Assembly (NCBI GenBank): GCA_001632425.1
Contig: KV425617.1
Span: 6,154 to 70,153, forward strand
Length of the DNA stretch: 64,000 bases
Origin: Neolentinus lepideus HHB14362 ss-1
Taxonomy: Eukaryota > Basidiomycota > Agaricomycetes > Gloeophyllales > Gloeophyllaceae
Direction of reading: 5' to 3'
The notes below the pieces were generated by a model. It saw nothing but the letters and a program-made list of their open reading frames with translations. It did not search any database and was not told where the DNA came from. Below are positions 35,001 to 46,116 of the stretch, piece by piece (position 1 is the stretch's first letter; every line of letters starts with the position of its first letter). Made by a program: the position numbers and the translations under genes.

Positions 35001-37329
35001 AATCGTGATTTGAAGGTTCCGTGATTAACGTGTCGCAGATGGTTGCCTGTGTCGGGCAGCAGATTATCTCGGGCCACCGTGTGCCTGATGGATTCCAGGA
35101 CCGGTCTCTGCCACACTTCCCTAAGAAGTCCAGGGAACCGCCGTCCAAGGGGTTCGTGCGGAATAGTTTCTATACGGGACTGTCGCCCACCGAATTCCTG
35201 TTCCACGCTATCTCTGGCAGAGAGGGGCTGGTTGATACCGCCGTCAAGACCGCTGAGACGGGGTACATGCAGCGGCGGCTGATGAAGGCGTTGGAGGATC
35301 TCACGACGCACTACGATTTGTCTGTGCGGAATGCGACAGGTGGGATGGTGCAATTCACGTACGGCGATGATGGGCTCGACCCCGGTTGTCTCGAGGGCGA
35401 TGCCCAGCCCGTCGATTTGGTGCGAGCCTGGAGTCACGCATCTGTAAGTTGACTCTACTTTGATTCATCTTCGATCTGTTAACTCATCCGCGCAGACGAT
35501 CTCATCAAGGTCCGGTCGGGGTTTATTGCCTTTTGAGGTCCTGGAGATTGTGGACTCGGAGTTGTCGCAGAAGCGCTACCTCAGCGAAAGCACAGCGGCG
35601 TTCCGAGCGACTGTCCGGGGTTTCGTCACTGAGCATATTGTGCACAAGTTGGCCGAGATTCGGAAAAGCCGTGGTATGTTCGAGGCTTTGGAGCGTGAGG
35701 AAGAGTGGGACGCCGATACCGACCTGTCTCTCGGAGCATCAGGTAAATAGATAGCGTGGAACCGGTGGTACGAATGTTAACCGCGTCGATCAGCTGCCGA
35801 CAAGGCTATTGTTGATAACAAGGCTAAAGTGACGGAAGATCAGATCAAGACGTTCATGAACCTGTGCTGGGTAAAGTACGTCAAAGCCAAGATCGAGCCC
35901 GGTATGTTCCTATGACCTCGGTCATGTCTCCTGCTCATCTCCGTTAGGTTCGACCGTCGGTGCCGTTGGCGCCCAGTCCATCGGTGAACCTGGTACCCAG
36001 ATGACGCTCAAGACTTTCCACTTTGCCGGTGTCGCGTCAATGAACGTCACTCTTGGTGTCCCTCGTATCAAGGAGATTATCAACGCCGCGAAATTGATCA
36101 GTACACCCATCATCAGTTGCAAGCTTGTTACGAGTGGTAGTGAGGCGTCGGCGCGTATTGTAAAGGGTCGCTTGGAGAAGACTCTGCTTGGTGATGTGAG
36201 ACCTCGTTTTACATGCGTGACAAGGCGCGGCTGACGGAAGAGTAGATCGCGTCGGTCATCGAAGAAGCCTGGGCGCCTGAATATACGTATATTGGCATCA
36301 TTATTGACGGCGATGCTATCCAAAAGCTGCAGCTTGAAGTGACCCTCGATGATATCAAATGGGCTATCGTTGCAGCGAGAAAGCTGAAGATCAAGCAGGA
36401 AGTGAGTGGTACCTTAGCTGATGCATCTGACTTCTTACAACTTTTGTCTAGTCCATTACCATCATACCCAGGAGGAACCGTCTGCGTATATACGTCGACG
36501 GTTCTGACAAGTACTACCGCCTGCGCGATCTGAAACGTGTCCTGCCTGATGTTGCCGTAAAGGTACAGCTCATCCCGCTACATTCATCGTCGTTCGTACT
36601 GAGTTATGTCAAGGGTGTGCCAAGCATTCAACGTGCGGTCATCAACATCAAGGACAAGGATGACGCGAAGGGTCAAAAGGGTGACAGAGAGCTACTTGTC
36701 GAAGGCTATGGCCTCCAGAAAGTGATGACTACAGAAGGTCGGTCTCAGGTTGCGTTGGAGCATTCGCTCATAATCTGGATAGGTATCGTCGGCGAGTATA
36801 CGACATCCAATCATATCATCGAGGTCGGCTCCGTCCTCGGCATAGAAGCTGCACGACGTACCATTATCAATGAGATTCAGTACACGATGGCGTCTCACGG
36901 TATGAACATCGATCCGCGTCACATCATGCTGCTGGGCGATGTCATGACCTACAAGGTGGGTTATCACTGTTTCGTTCTATTTAAGAGGATCTTTGATCAA
37001 CGTTTGTCTGTTTCAGGGTGAGGTGCTAGGTATCACCCGCTTCGGTGTGGCGAAGATGAAAGACAGTGTCCTGATGCTGGCGTCCTTTGAGAAGACGACT
37101 GATCATTTATTCGACGCCTCTGCGCTCGGGAAGACAGACAGCGTCTCCGGTGTCTCGGAGAGTATCATCATGGGCAATCCAGCGGCGAACTGTGGGACAT
37201 CATTGTAAGGCATATCGATCTTGTATTGACGTCAAACACTGATGACCCTTTTTGAACAGACCTGCCTTAATATCCCCCACCCCTACTATCAGCAAACCCA
37301 GAAAACTACTGTTCGAGGGCGCACTATGA
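32097..37329 (+). CDS. RPC1: RNA polymerase III largest subunit (RPC1)
   Basis: Catalytic beta-prime-like subunit of RNA polymerase III, which transcribes tRNA and 5S rRNA. Twenty exons join in phase to 1,404 residues: 32097-32134, 32188-32320, 32373-32522, 32573-32938, 32997-33212, 33273-33758, 33808-33828, 33884-33974, 34041-34616, 34676-34960, 35016-35443, 35496-35742, 35794-35901, 35948-36195, 36246-36401, 36452-36562, 36614-36737, 36783-36955, 37017-37204 and 37260-37329. Zinc sites are [14 protein letters not shown] and CKSC...CPYC. The magnesium-binding [10 protein letters not shown] has its aspartates at residues 492, 494 and 496. RPC1 rather than RPB1 is shown by [24 protein letters not shown] and the absence of a heptad tail. 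The intron at 33213-33272 requires a GC donor, and exon 7 is 21 nt. Confidence 0.95.
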
Positions 37330-37685
37330 TTGGATTACTTCTCTCTATGTTGCGTGGGACCTACTGGTTCTTGCATCGCTTTCTGTCGGGTCACAAGTGT
37401 TTGTAGACTTATGCTTGCAATTGCAAAGTCGAGCTCTGTTGTATCAATGCCATAAATCAAATGAATAATGTATTTTAGCCTTTGTCAACATATAATTCCT
37501 GCAGTGACATTCCACTGAGCGCAATTGTATAGCCGCAGCCACAGCAACGACGGCGCAGAGACGGATCGCCGGCCCGAGGGCATGTGACCGTCACAGCCAC
37601 TGCCCCCTTTGCCACAACACAACGTACGGTGACTTTGGGGCTGCAGCTTGATCTTCGACTTACCTTCCACCTGTTTGATTGTATC
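37330..37685. other. Intergenic region
   Basis: The 3' flank of the polymerase gene and the promoter of MED10. No gene or repeat is visible. Confidence 0.6.
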
Positions 37686-38425
37686 ATGGCACGGGATATA
37701 GTGAATGCTTCCACGCCTGACTCTCCAAGACACTCGCAGTCGCCGCCACCGGGAAATCAAGGCGACCTGGAGATGGAGCTCATGGGTTTAGCCAACGCGT
37801 TGTACAACCTCGGTACGACGGTTGTGAACGACTTGTCGAAGGACAAAGAGAAGCCTGGCGTGGGCAAGCAGGTCGGGATGCGGGTGTATGTCGTCTCTCA
37901 CTCGCTCATATTCCATGGTAATAGAGCACTCAATCCACCCAAACTCCAGCAATGAAGTGATAAACCATTTATCCAATATCGACGACATGGCGCAACAGTG
38001 TCGTACCATGATCCCTATGCAGCTGCTGATGGACATCGATAACTCGAAGAACCCTATGCAGCTCACGCGGGACAGGTTGGAACGCGCGGCGACCGAGAAT
38101 CAGTTCATGAACGCGAAGATCACGGCCGTTGATGTAAGTCCTCATCCTCGGGGCTCCTCGTTCTACGGAAAGACCCTGCTCGAACGATTGCTCGCGTAGC
38201 TGTTTACACATTTGAGCCATCGTTCGAGCGGGTTCCTTGGACAGTCGGACTCAGAATCGAACAGCCTTCCTGTTTGGATCTCCTTAGCTGACTTGACGGC
38301 TCCGACAGGGTTACCGTAAACAGCTGGTGGAAGCTTTGAGTCAGAATTTCCCGGATCTGCAGCCGATTCTGCTTTCTCAGCAAATGCCTTCCGCCAATGG
38401 GCATCTTAGTGCCGCGCCTTCCTGA
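37686..38425 (+). CDS. MED10: Mediator complex subunit 10
   Basis: Middle-module subunit of Mediator (yeast Nut2). Three exons (37686-37871, 37927-38133, 38309-38425) encode 169 residues. Family features are LEMELMGLANALYNLGTTVV near the N-terminus, INHLSNIDDMAQQCRTMIPM, and MDIDNSKNPMQLTRDRLERA, matching the canonical LE-x-ID-x-GRNP-x2-YT segment with NSKNP in place of GRNP. The exon 1/exon 2 join is the weak point: only the acceptor after GTAATAGAG (CACTC start) restores frame, and it inserts residues HSIHPNSS. Intron 2 is unusually long for this locus (175 nt). The C-terminus VEALSQNFPDLQPILLSQ fits the family. Confidence 0.82.
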
Positions 38426-39191
38426 ACCGCAGTTCGCCCAGAACGTTGTCATGGCTCGAAGCCAGGATCCTTGAGACAGAATCTTGTGTGTACCGGAAAT
38501 TCTCTGCTACGCATGTCACACTCTGTCTGTCCTCTTCATAACGCTTCCTTCCATTTAGAGTTCACTGCGCACAAGATTACACTATCATGAGTCCGACGCT
38601 GTCATCGCGTCTCCTGCGACCACTCTCTTCGTCCTTCCATGCATTTCATTTGTACGCGGGCTTCTGAACGTTATCAAGATCATGCGTTTCCTTGACTGTT
38701 TAGGCGACTTCCTCGCCAGAGCTGCCGGTCCGATTGGGATGGACGAGGCGTCGTGGTGTTCCAGGAAAACGCCGTTGGACTCTCAGCTGCGCCCTAAGGA
38801 TTGGTGCACCGCGGTGTCTGTCCGGGAAAGGGGTTTGTGTCGGTCCTAGTCCTAGAATAATAATAGTCAAAGCTGTAAAAAAAATCAAAGTGAAACGAGA
38901 GAGCTAGGCCGATGCCGTAAGCGCTTGGACGCCGGCGTAACCAAGCCGATAGCCTGGCATCGATACGCTCCCGACACAAAACTGGACGACTTTGCATTTA
39001 TGCCTATATCTTCTCTGGCGCGTACACACTGTCCTTTCGGTCTTTAATTGCTTTCTGAGTCTTCTGTTGTTCGACCTATAATTGCTCTGCTCCGTCTGCA
39101 GACGTACTTCACAAGCTCCGTCTGACTTCACCGCTTTCTGTCAAAACCTCTCCTCTGCTTGTGCTTTCATCTGAGCTTTGAATTTGCATTC
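38426..39191. other. Intergenic region with a possible small gene
   Basis: Apart from the candidate at 38587-38797 nothing is supported. The last 200 bp hold the RIC8 promoter. An A/T-rich run lies at 38855-38895. Confidence 0.45.
38587..38797 (+). CDS. Possible small mitochondrial-like protein
   Basis: Two exons (38587-38651 and 38704-38797) flank a 52-nt intron with a GTACGC donor and TAG acceptor, giving 52 residues. The start MSPTLSSRLLRPLSSSFHAF is Ser/Arg/Leu-rich, as in mitochondrial presequences. The rest (SDWDGRGVVVFQENAVGL) matches no family I recognise. The alternative frame after the intron stays open longer but needs a different donor. Small size makes chance a real possibility. 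Confidence 0.25.
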
Positions 39192-41266
39192 ATGTCCGGT
39201 CTGCTCATTAACTACAGATTCCTATCCGGATGCTCACCCCGCGCCGACGTATATAATGTACTAAAGTCAATAATTAATGGTGCGTTGCACCGAGCGCGTT
39301 CCCGAGAACGATATGTGAATTTGACGTTCGTGGCAGCCCTGCCCACTACGATCGACGATAGCACGAGAAAGATGCTAGTTCAGGAGCTTCTAGATGATCT
39401 GAATGCAGTCGCAGCTGGCGAGAAGAACAGTCGACTCTCCTCGAAAGGTATGAACTATCATATCGCACTTGCAAGCCCGACTCCGAGCATACAATAAATG
39501 CAATACAGACGTCGCCGAAGCTCTGATAGCTATCAAAACCCTTGGACGGCATCACGCCTCTTCGGAGGTCATATCATCCGAGCGCAACGCCAAAATCCTT
39601 CTTTCTGTATTTAATGTGTACAAAGACGACCAGGACACGTCTAATGATGCTCTGCGATGTGTCGCGAATGCGCTGCTTCTGATAGAACAGGGGCGGTTCA
39701 ACTGGGTTGAGATTGGTGGAGGCAGGACTTGTGTGGTCATGCTCGAGGTGCGATCTATACTTTACGTCTTACTATTGAATACGATTTCATCTCCGTGATC
39801 TGCTCAGAAATCGACGAACCCAGATCGTATCTTCTTACTGTCGCGCATACTTTTTCTCTGCACTGTCTCGTTGTCATCCGCATCCTTCATCCAGTCACTA
39901 GTTGAGGATGTTCCCTCAGGCCAGACAGGAAACATCGTAGACATTATCGGTGCTAAACTCGATCTGCTCACTTCATCCATCTTGGCGGGAGCGAGGATGA
40001 GTCGAGAAGCAATGACCGATCTACTCAAGCTGACGTTCAACTTGTTGGCACACTATCCAAAGGTATCTAGACCGATTCCATGTCTGAAACTATGTTGATC
40101 AGGCCTAATAGCTGGCGGAATCTGCGAGCTCGAATGAAGCAGGGTCGAGCAAGGGCAACGAAAGAATTGTGATTGGGGATAAGTGGAATGATCGTCTGGA
40201 CGGGTATGTGGAATTACTAGTCATGAAAATAGTTCCTCCAACTCTTGTACAGCATCCTACCACCTCTCCTCCGCGCTTTCAACACCCTCCCGCCGACCTT
40301 CCCATCCCCCATCGCACCGCCTCTTTCGCACGTCATCCATTCCCTCATCACTATTCCCGTCGCCCCTCTCCGTGCCCAATGGCTCGGCACCGCCTCTCCA
40401 ACGTCCAGCAAAGCCCCCTCGCTCGGCCGCGCCGACTCACCTGTGTCCAAACCCCCCGGAGCCTTCGACCGTGCCATGTCCGCTTTGTCCGCGGGGCGGC
40501 GCTCGCTCTCCTCGCGCCCCTCTAGTCCCCGCCCGTCCCCGCCGCCCGTGCATGACAGTCTCCTGCGGGCGTATGACCTGCTCGAAGTCTCTTTTGGCCA
40601 CTACCTGCCTGGCGATATCGACCCCGATGATGCTAGTGTAAGGGATAGATGCATGAAGGAAGGTGATCACTCGCTGGACGATATCCTGTCACCGCTTGTT
40701 GCGCTTGTCACAAGATTCTGTGTGGATGATGAGCAGTCAAGGGTAAGGATGCGCGATTGGGTCTTGCCAGCGGATTTGGACCGAACGTCGCCGCTCGAGC
40801 AGAGGGTGGATATGCTGGGGAGATGCTTGAGGCTTCTTTCGTGCGTGTATCATCCGAGGTTGAAGGATGCTGTCGGGGAGATGTTGTATGCCATCTGCGA
40901 TTCCGATGGTACGTGTCACTCCAGGTACACAACCTTCGCGCTTTATCTTTACGTATTATGTTTCAAGCGGGCGTTCTTTCATCTCAAGTTGGATATGGTA
41001 ATGTCGCCGGCTTCTTGTATAACAAGGGCATCATGTCCGCTCCACCTCGTCCAGCTTCCTCCACCGCTCCCACAACAGCTCCCACTGGCGAACCCATCAA
41101 CCCCATAACAGGCACTGTCCACATAGACCGGCCCGAACCAGATATGACCGAGGAAGAGAAACAACAAGAGATGGACAAACTAATGGCGCTCTTCGAGCGT
41201 CTCGAGAAGACCGGGACCGTTAAGATCCAGAAACGGGATCCATCTGCGCCATCAGGCTCGTCGTAG
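39192..41266 (+). CDS. RIC8: Synembryn RIC8, guanine-nucleotide exchange factor and chaperone for G-alpha
   Basis: Cytosolic Armadillo-like protein that folds and activates heterotrimeric G-alpha subunits; in fungi it is needed for cAMP signalling, growth and development. Seven exons (39192-39279, 39337-39447, 39509-39747, 39808-40062, 40112-40203, 40253-40908, 40968-41266) encode 579 residues. The helical repeats include LLDDLNAVAAGEK, LRCVANALLL and LTFNLLAHYPK. A Pro/Ser-rich insert (about residues 310-370) interrupts the middle. The C-terminal hallmark is QVGYGNVAGFLYNKGIM, then GTVHIDRPEPDMTEEEKQQE. The first exon is inferred from the 57-nt intron at 39280-39336 that joins LKSIIN to ALPTTIDD; the start codon is the least certain point. 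Confidence 0.88.
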
Positions 41267-41499
41267 ATGCCCTCATCATCCGTAGCTATATCACTTATGA
41301 ATTATCTTATCACCATTCCATGCATTTATTCATATTTGCCGACTAATTCCTCGACTGTATTGCGATATATCGAGCTTTAAATTATATATACCCAAGTGTA
41401 GCTACATCGAATGCATAGCGCATAACAAAAGCATGAGACATGATTAAAACGTGAGCAGCGAGAGGGAATAGATAACGGGAGACGCTAGGATAAGGTGGC

Positions 41500-43379
41500 T
41501 TAATCGAACCTCATTTTCTTTCCCTCGGCCTGGACGATGCCGCCTGTACGAGCACCTCCCCGAGCACCACCACGTCCGCCACGACCACCGCGGCCACCAC
41601 GGTCGCCTCCTCCACGTCCGCCACGTCCGCCACCACGGCCACCACCACGGCTACCACCACGGCCACCCTGTAGTAGATTGTAGCTTAGTTCTGAGATGAA
41701 TACAACATTACAGTGTAAACTCACCCAGCCGCTGTCCTGCCCACGCCCGCGTCCACCGCTGAAGCCACCACGCCCGCCACCGCCACGACCACCTCCTCCA
41801 CCATTGTTATCCCTGGGTTGCGAGAAGTCCAGACGAATCGCCCGACCATCAATCTCCATCCCACTGCACGCCTCAAGCGCCTTCTTCGCACTCTCAACGT
41901 CCGTGAATTCGACGTATCCGAAGCCCTTCGGGCGCTGCGTCTCGCGGTCCGTTGGCAGCCTCACATTTTTCACCTCCCCATACTCCGTGAACGTCTCCCA
42001 GACAGTGTCCTCCGTCACGTTGAAGCTCAAGTTACCCACGAATAACACCGAACTCGGCGCGCTGACCTGGTCATTGAATGCCTGAGCCCTCTTCTCGCGC
42101 TGCTGGCCCTTGTCCACGCGATTCGACCGGTCAATGTTCACCGGCCGCCCGTCAATCTCGCAGCCGTTCATCTCAAGCGCCTTCTCGACTGCGTCGGTCG
42201 TGGCAAATTCGACGTACCCGAAGCCCCGAGATTTGCCCGTGTTGCGGTCCATCTGCACGCGCGCAGAGATGACCTCGCCGCACTCGGCGAATTCTTGTGC
42301 GAGTTGGTCGCTGTCGACGTTCCAAGAGAGACGCCCAACGAAGATGGTCTTAGACTCTTCATTTCCAGAGGACTCTACAGCTGCGGATTGACCGTCTGCG
42401 AGCTTGACCTTCTTGGGGGCGGCTTGAGGCTCGTCCTCGGCCTTCCGCTTCCCTGTGAATACCGGTAAGCACAGACTAATGGTATATCACTATACAACTT
42501 ACCCTTCGCAGCACCATTCACAACGGGAGCATCGGCCATCTCCTCGTCTTCATCACTTTCGTCGCTGTCCTCCTCACTCGAGTCCGCCTTCTTCGCCTTG
42601 GTGTCGCCGTTGCCACCCTTCACAGGGGCCTTGGCGGCAGGCTTCACAGTCTGCTTCTCGTCTGATGATGACTCCGACGACTCATCGTCGCTGTCCTCGT
42701 CGCTCTCGCTATCAGACTTCGCGTTTGCCTCAGCCTTCTTAGCCGGAGATGCGGTTTTCGCGGGTGCGGGGGCAGCCTTTTTTGCAACAAGCTTCTTTCC
42801 CTCGTCTTCCGAGTCCTCCTCGCTGCTCTCCTCAGACGAAGACTCTGCCTTTTTCGCCGGGGCAGCGGCGATGGCAGACTTTTTGAGTGCGGTACCGTTC
42901 GCGTGAGGTTTGGAGGCTGCTGCAGGCTTCTCCTCCTCGCTGCTCGAGCCCTCGGAGGACTCATCAGAGTCCAATTCTGAAGAGTCGGATGAGGCCTTTT
43001 TGGTTGCAGCTTTCTTCACTTGGGCGGCCTTCGGCTTCTCCTCCTCGGAAGAGGACTCATCGGAGCCCTACGTATATGTGTAAGCTAGACGATATATGAT
43101 AAGGTGAACGCACAACGGACCTCTGATGATTCGTCGCTGCTCTCAGCCTTCTTGACCGGTTTTGCAGGAGCTTTTATAGGGGATGACTTCTTCTACGATC
43201 AACAATGTTATTCAGTAGACAGATGAGCATGAAAATAGACATACATCAGACTTTGCAGCCTTCGCCGCAGGTGCAGCAGCCTTTACTGGTGCAGCCTTGA
43301 CAGCGTCCTTTTTGGCGTCCTTCTTGCTCGACTTGTCCTTCTTTACCTTGACGTCCTTCTTGTCAGATTTTACACCCAT
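41500..43379 (-). CDS. NSR1: Nucleolin-like protein (NSR1/gar2 type)
   Basis: Nucleolar RNA-binding protein needed for pre-rRNA processing and 40S subunit production. Five exons (43379-43245, 43192-43121, 43067-42503, 42452-41725, 41667-41500) encode 555 residues in the classical three-part order. First is a Lys-rich and Ser/Glu/Asp-rich N-terminal half with repeated acidic serine patches (likely casein kinase 2 sites). Then come two RRMs (about 293-366 and 393-468) with RNP1 motifs SRGFGYVEF and PKGFGYVEF. Last is a Gly/Arg-rich RGG tail of about 80 residues ending in GKKMRFD. The final intron splits the RGG tail. It is divergent from the Rab escort gene, 267 bp apart. Confidence 0.93.
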
Positions 43380-43646
43380 TATGGAAACAAGTTATCGGCA
43401 ATGAGGACAACAGTGAACGACAGACACAACGATGAGGACAAAGAGCGCTGAGAATGGAAAGCAAGGCGATCGAGTGAATGGCTTTTCAAAATTTCGGTGC
43501 ACGTGACAAGGCAAATAATATCCATAGATAAATACATACTACAATTACCCAGATTATTGTATATGTGTAAGTAATTATGGAGGAAGCCTTGCCGCCGGCA
43601 CACTCGAAGGCAACAGGATCGGAAGCACTCGTTCAAGTTGCGCACC
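43380..43646. promoter_or_regulatory. 267-bp divergent promoter, nucleolin-like and Rab escort genes
   Basis: The two start codons face away from each other across 267 bp. CACGTG occurs at 43500-43505 (GGTGCACGTGAC). No other element is assignable by eye. Confidence 0.45.
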
Positions 43647-45466
43647 ATGTCGGACTCGGAGACGCATTTCGATGTTATTATTCTCGGGACTGGATTGACG
43701 GAGTCGATCGCTGCTGCGTGGGCATTGCTAGCCGGAACGAAACATGTCTAGTTTGTCTTACATTTTGCTCTCAGGGCCTTGTCCAAGGCAGGCTTCAAAG
43801 TAGCGCATCTAGATCAGAACGCGTACTATGGCGGCGATGAGGCCAGCCTAACCCTCGACGAGCTCGTGCAGTGGGCAGATACCAGAGCGGCGGATGTAGA
43901 CCCTGAAGCGTCTGCCTTCGCTGCTAGTCAGACCGCGAAGTTTACCTCAATCTCGCACTCGCACCACGTCCTCCCTAATTCGCGGCAATACTCCCTTTCC
44001 CTTACGCCTTCCATAATACCCTCCAAAGGTCCACTTATATCTTCCCTCATTGGCTCTGGCGTTTCGCGCTATGGTGGGTATAAGCTCCTTGAGCGCATTG
44101 CCGTATTCTCCTCGGGCGAGGTAAGGAACGTGCCAGGGTGTAAGGAAGACGTCTTCAAGAGCAAGGACCTCAGTCTGGTTGAGAAACGGCGGTTGATGCG
44201 ATTCCTCATGTTTGCTTCGGGCGAGTTTGAGGGCAAGCCAGAGCTGGAAGGCAACGAGTCATCACCCTTCTCCGAGTTCCTGCGCACGAAGTTCTCTTTG
44301 AAGGACGACGTGGTCGATGCTATTACATACGCCTTAGCGTTTTGCACCTTCCCTTCAGGTATACCCAACATTCTTCATTACTTACCTAATCAGTGTTTTA
44401 CGGAGCCTTCACAGACCCAACAGTACCAGCCCTCCGCCGTATTCGCCGCTACCTCCTCTCCTCAGGCCGATACGGCGCTTCTCCCTTCCTCGTGGGACAA
44501 TACGGTGGTGCAGGCGAGATCGCGCAAGGATTCTGTCGCGTCTCCGCTGTCCACGGCGGAGTGTACATCCTTGGGCGCAAGATCCTGGCCGTTTCGGCCT
44601 CCGACTCTTCGGACAAGTCTGGATTTACTGTGCAGCTTGAGGATCTCGAAGACAAGCTCACATGTGACCTGCTGATTTCCTCGCAAGATTTCGTCCCTCC
44701 GGACTTGCAATCTACAACCGTACCTGTGTTACTCTCTGAGCAAGCAGGCAGTGATCCGCCTCCAGGCGTTGCAAGATGCATTGCGATCTTTGACGGCCCC
44801 ATCATTTTCCCGTCTTCCCCCTCGCAGCAAGCCACTACAAGTTCTGTGGATGACAAAGGTACTGATGAAGCTGAGACAGCGAACTCTGAGACACAGTCCA
44901 AAGTGGACACTGCCATCCTAGTCTTTCCGCCTGGATCTTTACCAGAGGGGAGCAAGACCTCGGCCGCTACGGTGCTCCTCACGGGGGAGGGCACGATGTC
45001 TGGCCCTGCAGGGAAATGTATGTTACCCAACCGCTCCATATCATGCCCTTAAATTTTCTTATGTGTCTTTCGTGCAGGTATCGCATATATATCCTTGCCT
45101 GTAACTAACCCGGATAAGTCAGCAGAGATGCTCCTCAAGCCTTACCTACACGCCACCCTCGCTTCGGTCACTGAGTCCCGATCCGAGTCGGAACCCCACT
45201 CTCTCTTCTCTCTCTTCTATCTCTCTACTCCTCCCTCTATCCCTTCCCCTCAATCTTTTGCGTCTTCGAGAGTAGTCGTGACATGCCCGCCCTCAAACCT
45301 CCTTCCAGAAAGCATGGATACTGCAACGAAGAACGCAGAGACGGTGTTCTGGGAGGCGGTGAAGGCCTTACGGCCTGCTCTGAGCGAAGGTGGTCAAGAG
45401 GATGATACAGTGGAGAGCTTCTGGCCGCCGTTGGAGGTGCAGGATGAAGATGAGGAAGGGTGGTGA
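43647..45466 (+). CDS. MRS6: Rab escort protein (REP/MRS6)
   Basis: Presents newly made Rab GTPases to geranylgeranyltransferase II and delivers the lipidated Rab to membranes. Four exons (43647-43717, 43775-44358, 44415-45017, 45078-45466) encode 548 residues. The GDI/REP fold begins with the dinucleotide-like DVIILGTGLTESIAAAALSK and AHLDQNAYYGG. Further conserved blocks are SRYGGYKLLERIAVFSSGEV, KSKDLSLVEKRRLMRFLMF and GQYGGAGEIAQGFCRVSAVH with GGVYILGRKI. The REP-specific insert and long C-terminal half distinguish it from the roughly 450-residue GDI. The first exon is short (71 nt) and uses a GTGGGC donor. Confidence 0.9.
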
Positions 45467-46116
45467 TGGAGACTACCTAATTGGCCTACGTGCCTGAATG
45501 GATGGATAGTCAGAAGTTCAAAGGAAGGAATATGAACATTGTAGGAATACAGTCTTATGATCAGTTACCCAACAAGCTGGCACAACAAAGATACCTGAGC
45601 TTGCGAATCTAGGTGAACATACTAGTGCTACGCCGAAGTGATCGGTCATGTCGTTCTAGTCGGAGAAGCGTTCCACAGCAATGGTTGGAAGAATTGCAAT
45701 CAAATCATCAGCCAAATCAAAGTCCGAGGTTGATTTTGACGCAGTGAGTGCAGTAGCCACTAGTGGTAAGAGCAGGTATGTCCATAAGGCTTTATTTCAT
45801 CCAGGTTTTGTCTGATGCACGTACTGTGACAATGATTGTCAACGATTCTCGTTGAGACACGAGCAAGGAGGAATATCACTAATGTCGTGAAGAAACTCAA
45901 TCACCATACATCAGATGCATATTCTGGCAACCCAGATGATCGGACCATAGTCGTATATCTAATATATACGGTACGTGTGTCAGCGTCATGCCACTAGTCC
46001 TTCAGATTAGTACTAGTATCTTTTGTCTTTATGCAAGTTAAAGCTGTCGGAACCCTGTCTCCAGTGCACGTGAAGACAGCTAAGTATGACGCCCACGGCG
46101 CGCAAGCCAAGTATCA
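45467..46116. other. Intergenic region
   Basis: Between the 3' ends of the Rab escort and F-box genes. A short acidic frame on the minus strand ending at the TAG near 45658 (TSDFDLADDLIAIL) looks protein-like, but I could not connect it to a start through plausible introns, so no gene is called. Confidence 0.4.

Noticed and set aside
45657..46020. Possible minus-strand gene with an acidic C-terminus
   Set aside because: I could not join it to a start codon in phase through plausible introns.
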